Below the pieces are notes generated by a model that did no database searches, had not been told where the DNA came from, and saw only the letters and a program-made list of their open reading frames with translations. The translations under genes and the position numbers were made by a program. This document shows positions 1 to 5,980 of a stretch of DNA of 8,097 nucleotides, in pieces. This DNA comes from Thermoproteota archaeon (lineage in GTDB: Archaea > Thermoproteota > Korarchaeia > Korarchaeales > Korarchaeaceae). Numbering within the stretch: position 1 is the first letter of the stretch; every line of letters begins with the position of its first letter. The stretch covers positions 1 to 8,097 of the forward strand of contig DRBY01000012.1 in the NCBI GenBank assembly GCA_011042755.1, written 5' to 3'.

Positions 1-461
1 CAGAGAGGATGGCCTTCGTCCGGTGGGTTGAGGCCAGATACGAGGGGCAGTCCTACGAGCTGGCCGTGGAACTCCCAGCGGCCCCGACTGAGGTCGGGAG
101 GGACGGGCTGAGAGAGCTCTTCCACAGGAGGCACGAGCGCGCCTACGGTTACTCGATGCCCGACCAAGAGGTCGAGGTGGTCTCAGCCCGTGTTACGGCT
201 ATTGGGGCCATGCCCAAGCCAGAGCAGAGGGGGCCTCCAGAGAGGGCCAGCATCCCAGAGGAGGCCCTGAAGGAGGTTAGGACCGTCTTCTTTGCAGAGC
301 GAGATTGGGCGGAGGCGAGAGTGTATGACAGGTCCCTCCTGCCGGCTGGCGCGGTTGTGGAGGGGCCGGCTGTGATAGAGCAGTACGACTCGACGACGAT
401 AGTCCCTCCAGGCTGGTCCGCCGAGGTTGATCCCCACGGTAACCTGAGGCTCAGGAGGTGA
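1..461 (+). CDS. hyuA: HyuA-type hydantoinase/oxoprolinase subunit A, C-terminal part (5' end outside the window)
   Basis: This is the last ~153 codons of a HyuA-family subunit. The frame is open to the left edge, so the ATG at 9 is an internal Met and not the start. The full family protein is usually about 650-700 residues. Visible C-terminal landmarks are a segment like 'RYEGQSYEL', the 'FHRRHERAYGY' motif, and the closing 'GPAVIEQYDSTTIVPPGW' followed by a short beta-rich tail. In this family (N-methylhydantoinase, 5-oxoprolinase, acetone and acetophenone carboxylases) subunit A carries the ATP-binding actin-like fold; that part is not in the window. The stop codon lies inside the ribosome-binding site of the following hyuB, so the two are almost certainly co-transcribed and translationally coupled. 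The substrate cannot be deduced from this fragment. Family assignment is firm; exact function is open. Confidence 0.9.
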   Translation, partial: ERMAFVRWVEARYEGQSYELAVELPAAPTEVGRDGLRELFHRRHERAYGYSMPDQEVEVVSARVTAIGAMPKPEQRGPPERASIPEEALKEVRTVFFAERDWAEARVYDRSLLPAGAVVEGPAVIEQYDSTTIVPPGWSAEVDPHGNLRLRR

Positions 462-462
462 T
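454..462 (+). promoter_or_regulatory. Ribosome-binding site of hyuB overlapping the hyuA stop codon
   Basis: GGAGGTGAT at 454-462 is a full match to the expected archaeal 16S anti-Shine-Dalgarno sequence. It contains the hyuA TGA (459-461) and lies 8 bases before the GTG at 471. It decides in favour of the GTG start for hyuB and implies coupled translation of the two subunits. Confidence 0.85.
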
Positions 463-470
463 TCTGCACG

Positions 471-2183
471 GTGGACAAGGCGACTCTCGAGGTGATCCGC
501 GGCGCGCTGATCTACGGGGCCGAGGAGATGGGAGTCGTGCTCAGGAGGGCTGCGTACTCGCCCAACATAAAGGAGAGGGTGGACCTCTCATGCGCCATAA
601 TCTCGCCGTGGGGCGAGGCGGTAGCCCAGGCTGAGCACATCCCGGTCCACCTCGGGTCCCTGCCCTGGGGTCTGGCCAGGACCCTGGAGTACTTAGAGCG
701 CAGGGGCGAGGCGCTAGAGTCGGGAGACGTCGTGGTCGTCAACGACCCCTACGTGAGCGGCACCCACCTGCCAGACATCACCGCGATAAAGCCAGTCTTC
801 GCAGAGGGTGAACTGGTCGCCTACGTCGCAGACAAGGCCCACCACAGTGACGTCGGGGGAGTTGCGCCCGGGAGCCTTGGAGTCGATGCCAGGCAGCTGC
901 TGGAGGAGGGTCTCGTCATCCCGCCGGTGAAGCTCGTCAGGTCTGGCTCCCTAGACCGCGATCTGCTCAGCCTGGTGCTCTCGAACACGAGGACCCCCAG
1001 GGAGAGGGAGGGCGACCTGAGGGCTCAGCTGGCGGCTTTGGACGTTGGAGAGAAGAGGGTGCTTGAGCTGGTGGAGAAGTATGGGCTGGAGACGCTCCTG
1101 GATGGTATGAGAGAGATACTGGACTACGGAGAGAGGAGGATGAGGACCAGGCTGTCCGCCATACCCTCCGGGCGCTACAGGGCCGAGGACGCCGTGGAGC
1201 TACCAGACGGAGAGCTCGCCTGGATAAGGCTGACGCTCGAGGCCAGGGGAGACTCTCTCACCCTCGACTACAGCGGCACGGACTCGCAAGTCTCCTATCC
1301 CATCAACGCCGTGTTTGGAGTCACGCTGGCGGCCTCTCACTTCGCCGTGAAGAGCGTGGTCGACCCCGAATCGCCCCTGAACGGAGGCGCGATGAGGCCG
1401 ATATCCGTGCTGGCGCCTGAGGGAACCTTGGTCAACCCAGTGAGGCCGGCCCCTGTTGCTGGAGGGAACGTGGAGACCAGCCAGAGGATAGCGGACGTGG
1501 CACTCAGGGCCCTGGCCGAGGCTCTGCCCGGTAAAGTTCCGGCGGCCTCGCAGGGGACCATGAACAACATCGCCGTGGGAGGTACGCTGGAAGGCGGAGC
1601 TCAGTGGACCTTCTACGAGACCATAGGGGGCGGCTCGGGCGGGAGGCCAGGGTCGGACGGGATCGACGGAGTGCACGTCAACATGACGAACACCATGAAC
1701 ACGCCGATAGAGGCTGTGGAGGCGCAGTTTCCCATCCTGTTCCTGAGGTACGAGTTCAGGACCGACTCTGGAGGGCCGGGCAAGTGGAGGGGAGGCTGCG
1801 GAATAGAGAGGTCCTGGAGGCTTCTTGGAGACGAAGCCGTGGTGAGCGTGCTTGGAGAGAGGACGCTGACCGCGCCTTGGGGCCTCCACGGCGGAATGCC
1901 AGGAGCCAGGGCGGAGTACTTGGTGATCAGGGCCGATGGTAGAGAGGAGAGGCTGCCCTCGAAGGTTACCATCGTCTTGAGGAGAGGAGACGTGCTCGTG
2001 GTCAGGACGCCCGGCGGAGGGGGTTACAGGAGTCCAACGGAGAGAGATCCAGAAGCCGTGGCCCGAGACGTGGTAGACGGGCTGATATCCCCAGAGGCTG
2101 CCGCAGAGCATTACGGAGTCGCGGTTACCGCGGATGGGAGGGTAGATTGGGAACGGACTTCAGAGCTCAGGGCCAAGCGCTAA
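471..2183 (+). CDS. hyuB: HyuB-type hydantoinase/oxoprolinase subunit B
   Basis: This 570-residue protein has the usual length of the hydantoinase B/oxoprolinase family and starts at GTG behind a strong ribosome-binding site. Family signatures run the full length: 'NDPYVSGTHLPD' (91-102), 'KAHHSDVGG' (122-130) followed by 'PGS' (133-135), the Gly-rich 'ETIGGGSGGRPG' stretch, 'NTMNTPIEA', 'DSGGPGKWRGG', and the C-terminal 'RTPGGGGYRSP' motif. The Asp/His residues of the first two motifs are the conserved candidates for metal or substrate binding in this subunit. With HyuA it would form an ATP-dependent cytoplasmic enzyme that opens cyclic amides such as N-methylhydantoin or 5-oxoproline, or that carboxylates a ketone. 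The family is known for shifts in substrate, and no neighbouring gene here narrows the choice. No frameshift or missing motif was seen. Confidence 0.93.
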   Translation: MDKATLEVIRGALIYGAEEMGVVLRRAAYSPNIKERVDLSCAIISPWGEAVAQAEHIPVHLGSLPWGLARTLEYLERRGEALESGDVVVVNDPYVSGTHLPDITAIKPVFAEGELVAYVADKAHHSDVGGVAPGSLGVDARQLLEEGLVIPPVKLVRSGSLDRDLLSLVLSNTRTPREREGDLRAQLAALDVGEKRVLELVEKYGLETLLDGMREILDYGERRMRTRLSAIPSGRYRAEDAVELPDGELAWIRLTLEARGDSLTLDYSGTDSQVSYPINAVFGVTLAASHFAVKSVVDPESPLNGGAMRPISVLAPEGTLVNPVRPAPVAGGNVETSQRIADVALRALAEALPGKVPAASQGTMNNIAVGGTLEGGAQWTFYETIGGGSGGRPGSDGIDGVHVNMTNTMNTPIEAVEAQFPILFLRYEFRTDSGGPGKWRGGCGIERSWRLLGDEAVVSVLGERTLTAPWGLHGGMPGARAEYLVIRADGREERLPSKVTIVLRRGDVLVVRTPGGGGYRSPTERDPEAVARDVVDGLISPEAAAEHYGVAVTADGRVDWERTSELRAKR

Positions 2184-2200
2184 GGGTCGTTCGCCCTTGG

Positions 2201-2281
2201 CTACAGATGGTGCTTTGGCAGAGCCTTCGAGAGAAGCAGGCCGCCAATAACGAACGCGTTGAGTGCGCGGGCGGTAGATAG
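2201..2281 (-). other. Gap between convergent hyuB and RuBisCO genes, with a short start-less open stretch
   Basis: The 179-base gap 2184-2362 separates two convergent genes. On the minus strand, 2201-2281 reads as about 26 residues including 'RALNAFVIGGLLLSKALPK' and then a TAG. It looks like the end of a membrane segment, but the frame holds no ATG, GTG or TTG and is closed upstream by TAA. It may be chance or a decayed scrap; no functional gene is claimed. A weak inverted repeat (AAGGG/CCCTT, 2182-2198) just after the hyuB stop has no T-run behind it. Confidence 0.12.
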
Positions 2282-2333
2282 AGCTTATTGAACTGCAGAG
2301 GTGGAATCCCTTGCTTAGCAGACAAGAATCTCC

Positions 2334-2349
2334 AAAAAGTGAGGAAAAA
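2334..2349 (-). terminator. Oligo-T terminator of the RuBisCO gene
   Basis: Read on the minus strand, two T5 runs (2349-2345 and 2338-2334) in a pyrimidine-rich setting follow the RuBisCO stop codon by 13 to 29 bases. Archaeal RNA polymerase commonly terminates at such T-tracts without needing a hairpin. The position between two convergent genes fits. Confidence 0.6.
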
Positions 2350-2362
2350 GAGGATCGAGGTC

Positions 2363-3694
2363 CTAGATCGGCTTGACGAACCCCCACTTCTCGAGGGCCC
2401 TTCTGAGTTCCTTGTGCGTCTCTGCGTACTCATCCAAGGGTATACCCTGAGCTATTGCATCGAGGGCCTGCCTCACGGCCATCGCTCCCGCCTTAGGCCC
2501 CTCAGGATGTCCTATCACTCCGCCCCCGACCTGTATGACGGTGTCCTTCCCCAGCGCCCTCACCACGTCTGGCAGGGTCCCGGGGTGCAGGCCTCCGGAG
2601 GAGACCGGGAAGGCGGGCTTTATGTGGTACATCTTCTGCTCCAGGTGGAACTCGTCGTCAGGGTCTGGCTTGAAGTACTCCTCCCTGAGTATGCTCGCAT
2701 ACCTTATCACGTTGATTGCCTTGGCCTCCAGCTTGCCGACTCCAGGAGTCCCTATATGAATCTGGTCGACGACTATTATCCTGTAGAGCTTGGCTAAGAC
2801 GTACATCGATATGCCGTGATAGGGGTTCCTCGTGAACGCAGAGTGCATCGCCCTGTGCGCGTGTATCGCCACTCCGTGTTCCTCGGCTAGATCCCTTATG
2901 TAGGTGAGCGACGCCCAGCCAGCAGTCACGACGTCGACCATGACGTACGGGTTGCCGTAGTCCGCCACCAGCTTGAGCCTCTTCTCCATCTCCCTGACGT
3001 CCGAGGTGATGTTCGCGAACCACACTTTCCTCTCTCCGGTCTCGCTCTCTACCTTGTCTATGACCTTCATTATCGCCTTCGCCCTCTCCTCGAACTTGCA
3101 GTAGCTGGGATTCGTTAGGTTCTCGTCGTCCTTTATGTAGTCCATGCCCCCCGTCAGTATCTCGTAAGCCAACTTCTCGACTTCCCCTGGGGTATAGCCC
3201 ACCTTCGGCTTGGGGACGGTGCCTACGATCGGCCTGTCGTAGATCTTGAATATCTCCCGCACGCCGGGAATTCCCTTGCTCGGGCCCTTGAAGTGCTTGA
3301 GGAACTCCTGCGGAAGGTAGATGTCCTCGATACGCAGCCCATCCGCTCTCTTCATCCCAAATATGTTGCCCGCAACGGAAGCCAAGAACCCGGGCATGTT
3401 TCCCTCTTCAAACAGCTCGACGGGATACGCTATCCTCACCAAGTAAGAGCCATCGCCGAGGTCTTTGAAGAAGTACGCCTTCCCCATCAGCTTGTTGATC
3501 CTGCCCTGATCGTACCATTCATAGAGCGTAGTCCAAGTGCCGACGCTGCTCTCGGCAGCGACGGCTCCAGCAGCATCCTCGACCGTGAATCCTTTTGCTG
3601 GCTTCACTCGAAAAGCAACGATCACATCCTTCTCTGGATCTGGGATGTAATCTTTTTTTATAAAGAGGGGATAAGGTTCAAACTTTTCAGACAA
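2363..3694 (-). CDS. rbcL: Form III ribulose-1,5-bisphosphate carboxylase/oxygenase large subunit
   Basis: The product is a cytoplasmic RuBisCO that converts RuBP, CO2 and water to two 3-phosphoglycerates. Started at TTG 3694 it has 443 residues, close to archaeal form III enzymes, and its beginning 'SEKF' matches the 'VEKF' I recall for the Thermococcus enzyme. All active-site residues are visible (spinach numbers in brackets): E48 (60), T53 (65), N110 (123), K162 and K164 (175, 177), the carbamylated K188 with D190 and E191 (201, 203, 204), H280 and R281 (294, 295), H313 (327), loop-6 K321 (334), S367 (379) and G390-G391 (403-404). Loop 6 reads 'GTPGVGKLEA', one residue longer than in plant enzymes, as in form III. 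It carries Ala where 'KLEG' is usual. No small-subunit gene is nearby, as expected for this form. Known form III enzymes work in AMP/nucleoside degradation rather than a Calvin cycle; whether that holds here is inference. Confidence 0.97.
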   Translation of the reverse strand: MSEKFEPYPLFIKKDYIPDPEKDVIVAFRVKPAKGFTVEDAAGAVAAESSVGTWTTLYEWYDQGRINKLMGKAYFFKDLGDGSYLVRIAYPVELFEEGNMPGFLASVAGNIFGMKRADGLRIEDIYLPQEFLKHFKGPSKGIPGVREIFKIYDRPIVGTVPKPKVGYTPGEVEKLAYEILTGGMDYIKDDENLTNPSYCKFEERAKAIMKVIDKVESETGERKVWFANITSDVREMEKRLKLVADYGNPYVMVDVVTAGWASLTYIRDLAEEHGVAIHAHRAMHSAFTRNPYHGISMYVLAKLYRIIVVDQIHIGTPGVGKLEAKAINVIRYASILREEYFKPDPDDEFHLEQKMYHIKPAFPVSSGGLHPGTLPDVVRALGKDTVIQVGGGVIGHPEGPKAGAMAVRQALDAIAQGIPLDEYAETHKELRRALEKWGFVKPI

Positions 3695-3740
3695 TTTGCA
3701 CACCCCCGTTGCCCCACTTGCAATCATCCTATTAAGTCTT
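3692..3740 (-). promoter_or_regulatory. RuBisCO promoter, ribosome-binding site and TTG start
   Basis: On the minus strand a TATA-like CTTAATA (3736-3730) follows a purine-rich stretch that could serve as BRE. This predicts transcription starting near 3708. A GGGGGTG (3707-3701), one mismatch from the consensus GGAGGTG, lies 6 bases before TTG 3694-3692. The longer open frame to TTG 3778 would place 28 extra residues across and upstream of this promoter, so the short start is preferred. Confidence 0.6.
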
Positions 3741-3979
3741 CTTTCTCGTTTACACATCGCGAGAGTCCCTGTCAGCAAGAGACTCCGACTGTTCAGCGAG
3801 ATTCTCTCCAGAGATCCATAGGGAGAGGTCTAACAATGCAGCGGCACCGTCACCACGGGCAGAATGGGTAGAAAGGTAGAGAAGCTGTCATGAAGGCATC
3901 CGGCACCGCCAAGCGTAGGAAATAAGGAGACCTCCCAGAGAGATGCGACGCGGCAAAAATTAGTGCAGCCTGAACTTTG

Positions 3980-4090
3980 CTAGTCCAGCCTGAGATCTAC
4001 GCCCTGTCGACTGACTGGTCCACGCGCCTGCTCAATCAGGTGGTACCGGTTCACAGCCCTCTCCGCCTCGCGAAACTGGGGGCTTAACCC
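3980..4090 (-). pseudogene. Possible gene remnant or tiny unannotated ORF (36 codons)
   Basis: On the minus strand 4090-3980 is open between TGA (4093-4091) and TAG (3982-3980). It encodes 36 residues including 'FREAERAVNRYHLIEQARG' and ending 'GVDLRLD'. Composition is protein-like: charged, helical, mostly G or C in third positions. The only in-frame start is an internal GTG that would give about 24 residues. I do not recognise the sequence. It could be the C-terminal relic of a gene lost from this spot, with the upstream part replaced by the promoter at 4110-4117, or it could be chance. Confidence 0.22.
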
Positions 4091-4109
4091 TCAGGAGTCT
4101 TGAGGCTCC

Positions 4110-4140
4110 CTTAAAAAGGAACTCTCCGTCGGAGAGTCCG
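4110..4140 (+). promoter_or_regulatory. Promoter of the membrane protein - FBP aldolase/phosphatase unit
   Basis: CTTAAAAA (4110-4117) is a good archaeal TATA box. It predicts initiation near 4140, about 9 bases before the ATG at 4149, so the message would be nearly leaderless. A perfect dyad lies between the TATA box and the predicted start site and is listed separately. Confidence 0.6.
4121..4137. repeat. Perfect 7-bp inverted repeat, possible operator
   Basis: ACTCTCC-GTC-GGAGAGT is a perfect dyad with a 3-base spacer. It sits between the TATA box and the predicted transcription start, where a bound repressor would block polymerase. If transcription began further upstream it would instead form a hairpin hiding a GGAG ribosome-binding element. 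Its role is inferred from position only. Confidence 0.35.
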
Positions 4141-4148
4141 AGCCGTAG

Positions 4149-4769
4149 ATGCGCGGGCTTACAGCGATCTTCACCCTGCTCGTTCTCGCATTACTCTCTG
4201 TGGGAGTGTGGGCCGCGTCTCTGCAGCCGAGCGCCTCCTGTGACTCGCTGACGCTTGAGGTCGTCGCACCTCAGCTCATGAGGACTGGGGAGGACTTCGC
4301 GGTGGTCGTGACCAACCTAGACGACGAGGTTCACACAGTCACGATATTGGTGGAGGGGGATATCGTTCCGCAGCTGACGAACCTCACCTTGAGTCCGGGC
4401 GAGCAGAGGTATGAGCGCGTGACGCTGAACACGTTCAAGGAGTCCGGGAGCGTGAGGCTCAACATAACGCTCCTAGAATGTGGAGAGACGCTCTGTCAGG
4501 TTAATGCCACGGTCAGGTTGGCCACAGGGACTTCCATCATAACTGGAGTCCTCTACGGGGCCGCTATACTGCTCGGCGGACTGTTTGCGTACATCTTGGT
4601 GTTAAAGAAAAGTCGGAGGTCTCCCCGATCTCTGAGATCCCAGTCGTCACGAGTAGCCGCGGTAAGGAGTCATTCGTCTGACGTGAGGAAACCTTACCTG
4701 CGCTCAGGTCTCTCGAGTCAAACATTTAGTTCTGCGGTCTCACGAATTAGCGGTGATCTGCTATGGTGA
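4149..4769 (+). CDS. Small type I membrane protein with extracytoplasmic beta-rich domain; C-terminal tail probably frameshifted
   Basis: I do not recognise a named family. Residues 1-23 form a signal peptide ending 'VWAA'. Residues 30-125 look like an Ig-like beta domain with three Cys (31, 111, 116) and three N-glycosylation sequons (N78, N105, N119). Residues 129-152 are a transmembrane helix followed by K153-K154, so the domain faces outward. After K154 the open frame continues as a Ser/Arg-rich tail to 4769, overlapping the next gene by 7 bases. That tail uses three CGA Arg codons and weak third-position bias, unlike the rest of the gene. Reading one base back at the A4 run (4608-4611) gives 'KSEVSPISEIPVVTSS' and stops at 4681, for 177 residues with coding-like third positions. 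A one-base loss in the A-run, real or from assembly, is likely. A link to the downstream aldolase is suggested only by order. Confidence 0.7.
   Translation: MRGLTAIFTLLVLALLSVGVWAASLQPSASCDSLTLEVVAPQLMRTGEDFAVVVTNLDDEVHTVTILVEGDIVPQLTNLTLSPGEQRYERVTLNTFKESGSVRLNITLLECGETLCQVNATVRLATGTSIITGVLYGAAILLGGLFAYILVLKKSRRSPRSLRSQSSRVAAVRSHSSDVRKPYLRSGLSSQTFSSAVSRISGDLLW
4723..4758 (+). promoter_or_regulatory. Ribosome-binding site and possible promoter of FBP aldolase/phosphatase
   Basis: GGTGATC (4752-4758) matches seven bases of the expected anti-Shine-Dalgarno complement and lies 4 bases before ATG 4763, fixing that start. A weak TATA-like CATTTAGT (4723-4730) could give the gene its own promoter, with initiation close to the ribosome-binding site. 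This would fit the upstream gene really ending at 4681. Confidence 0.5.
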
Positions 4770-5872
4770 GAACTACTCTCTCGGTGATCAAAGCCGACAT
4801 CGGGAGCTTAGCTGGCCACCACATCGCGCCCCCTCAGCTGCTTGATGTGGCTAAGCAGGAGCTGACGAGGGCGAAGAAGGAGGGGCTGATTGAGGACTTC
4901 TACGTCACCAATTGCGGCGACGACCTCGAGCTGATAATGACGCACACTAAGGGCGAGGGGAACCAGGAGATCCACACGCTGGCTTGGGAGACCTTCCGCA
5001 AGGCTGCAGATGTGGCCAAGGAACTTGGACTGTACGGGGCCGGGCAGGACCTGCTCAGCGACGCCTTCTCTGGCAACCTGAGGGGCATGGGCCCAGGCTT
5101 CGCCGAGATCGAGTTTGAGGAGAGGCCAGCCGAACCTGTCGTCGTGTTCATGGCGGACAAGACGGAGCCCGGCGCCTTCAACCTCCCGATCTTCAGGATA
5201 TTCGCGGATCCCTTCAACACCGCCGGCTTGGTCATAGCGCCCACTCTGCACAGGGGGTTCACATTCGAGATACTGGACGTCATGGAGGGGAAGGTCGTAG
5301 AACTCGACACTCCGGAGGAGATGTACGACCTGCTAGCCCTGATAGGAACTCCGGGAAGGTACGTGATCAGGAGGGTCTACACTAGGGAGGAGCCGAGGGA
5401 CGTGGCCGCGGCGCTCAGCACGACTAGGCTGAACCTGATAGCGGGCAAGTACGTGGGTAAGGACGACCCCGTAGCCATAGTGAGGGCTCAGAGCAAGTTC
5501 CCCGCTCTGGGAGAGATCCTCGAGCCCTTCGCCTTCCCGCACCTAGTCGCGGGGTGGATGAGAGGGTCCCACCACGGACCGCTCATGCCTGTGAGCGAGA
5601 AAGACGCCAAGCCGAGCAGGTTCGACGGCCCGCCTAGGGTGATAGCGCTCGGCTTCAACATCAAGAACGCCAAGCTGATAGGACCCAGCGACCTCTTCGC
5701 GGACGTCGCCTTCGAGAGGGCTAGGGCCTTAGCCAACGAGATAGCTGATTATCTGAGGAGGCACGGGCCCTTCATGCCGCACAGGCTCGGGGCCGAGGAG
5801 ATGGAGTATACCACACTGCCTCAGGTGCTGGAGAAGCTCAAGGACAGGTTCCGCACTGTAGAGGGGGCCTGA
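4763..5872 (+). CDS. fbp: Bifunctional fructose-1,6-bisphosphate aldolase/phosphatase
   Basis: This 369-residue cytoplasmic enzyme condenses dihydroxyacetone phosphate with glyceraldehyde-3-phosphate and then dephosphorylates the product, giving fructose-6-phosphate and making gluconeogenesis one-way. Length and sequence match the archaeal bifunctional family throughout. The N-terminal 'SVIKADIGSLAGHH' holds metal ligands D12 and H19, and 'NCGDDLEL' holds D53 and D54. 'GKYVGKDDP' holds lid Tyr230, Schiff-base Lys233 and ligands D234-D235, and Tyr349 lies in 'EMEYTTLP'. These are the known Sulfolobus residues shifted by one. 'MRGSHHGPLMPV' and 'LGFNIKNAKLIGP' are further family blocks. Start is ATG with a good ribosome-binding site. 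The gene follows a membrane-protein gene and is divergent from RuBisCO III, whose 3-phosphoglycerate could feed it through gluconeogenesis. All key residues are present. Confidence 0.97.
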   Translation: MVRTTLSVIKADIGSLAGHHIAPPQLLDVAKQELTRAKKEGLIEDFYVTNCGDDLELIMTHTKGEGNQEIHTLAWETFRKAADVAKELGLYGAGQDLLSDAFSGNLRGMGPGFAEIEFEERPAEPVVVFMADKTEPGAFNLPIFRIFADPFNTAGLVIAPTLHRGFTFEILDVMEGKVVELDTPEEMYDLLALIGTPGRYVIRRVYTREEPRDVAAALSTTRLNLIAGKYVGKDDPVAIVRAQSKFPALGEILEPFAFPHLVAGWMRGSHHGPLMPVSEKDAKPSRFDGPPRVIALGFNIKNAKLIGPSDLFADVAFERARALANEIADYLRRHGPFMPHRLGAEEMEYTTLPQVLEKLKDRFRTVEGA

Positions 5873-5980
5873 ACTCTCCCCCTCATTTTCCAAAAATATC
5901 AGCACTCTCTTACAGATAGGGCTTCAACGGCCTTGGTAGAGGCCAGAAGGGCTACTAAAACACGCCCGACGTAGAGTGCC
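5873..5980. terminator. Convergent intergenic region with pyrimidine tract and hairpin
   Basis: Between two convergent stop codons, the plus strand has a pyrimidine-rich run with T4 (about 5874-5890) right after the aldolase gene, a plausible archaeal terminator. A hairpin GGCCT-TGGTAG-AGGCC (5929-5944), flanked by CTTC/GAAG (5922-5925 and 5946-5949), can form on either strand. On the minus strand a T4 run (5959-5956) follows the phosphatase stop. No gene is seen here. Confidence 0.4.

Larger units (their letters stand above)
3695..4148. other. Intergenic region between divergent RuBisCO and membrane-protein genes
   Basis: About 450 bases lie between two divergent transcription units. The left end holds the RuBisCO promoter and the right end the promoter of the plus-strand unit. 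In between I see no tRNA (the GGTTCA near 4048 lacks the rest of a T-arm), no convincing box C/D pair, and only tiny frames of 11-12 codons on the plus strand. A stem CTCTCC/GGAGAG (3803-3826, 12-base loop) and a direct repeat CAGCCTGA (3967-3974 and 3986-3993) are present without a clear role. A coding-like scrap on the minus strand is listed separately. Confidence 0.5.

Noticed and set aside
1200..2111. 303-codon open frame on the minus strand inside hyuB
   Set aside because: It lies antisense to a gene with full family motifs. Its translation is Arg/His/Pro-rich with no domain pattern, as expected from a shadow in G+C-rich DNA.
2207..2281. 24-codon plus-strand ORF starting at ATG 2207
   Set aside because: No ribosome-binding site of normal strength and spacing, unconvincing codon use, and no recognisable sequence.
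2288..2797. 169-codon plus-strand frame over the RuBisCO 3' end
   Set aside because: Most of it is antisense to RuBisCO, it has no ribosome-binding site or TATA box at its start, and the translation resembles no protein.
3293..3871. 192-codon plus-strand frame over the RuBisCO 5' end and upstream region
   Set aside because: Antisense to conserved RuBisCO sequence. The part beyond 3694 has poor codon bias and covers the RuBisCO promoter.
3967..3994. Box C/D guide RNA suggested by repeated CCTGA
   Set aside because: Two CTGA elements occur, but no RTGATGA box C lies at a suitable distance.
4038..4070. Possible tRNA T-arm (CCGGTTCACAGCCC)
   Set aside because: The bases do not close a T stem, and no acceptor, D or anticodon arm can be drawn at the right spacing on either strand.
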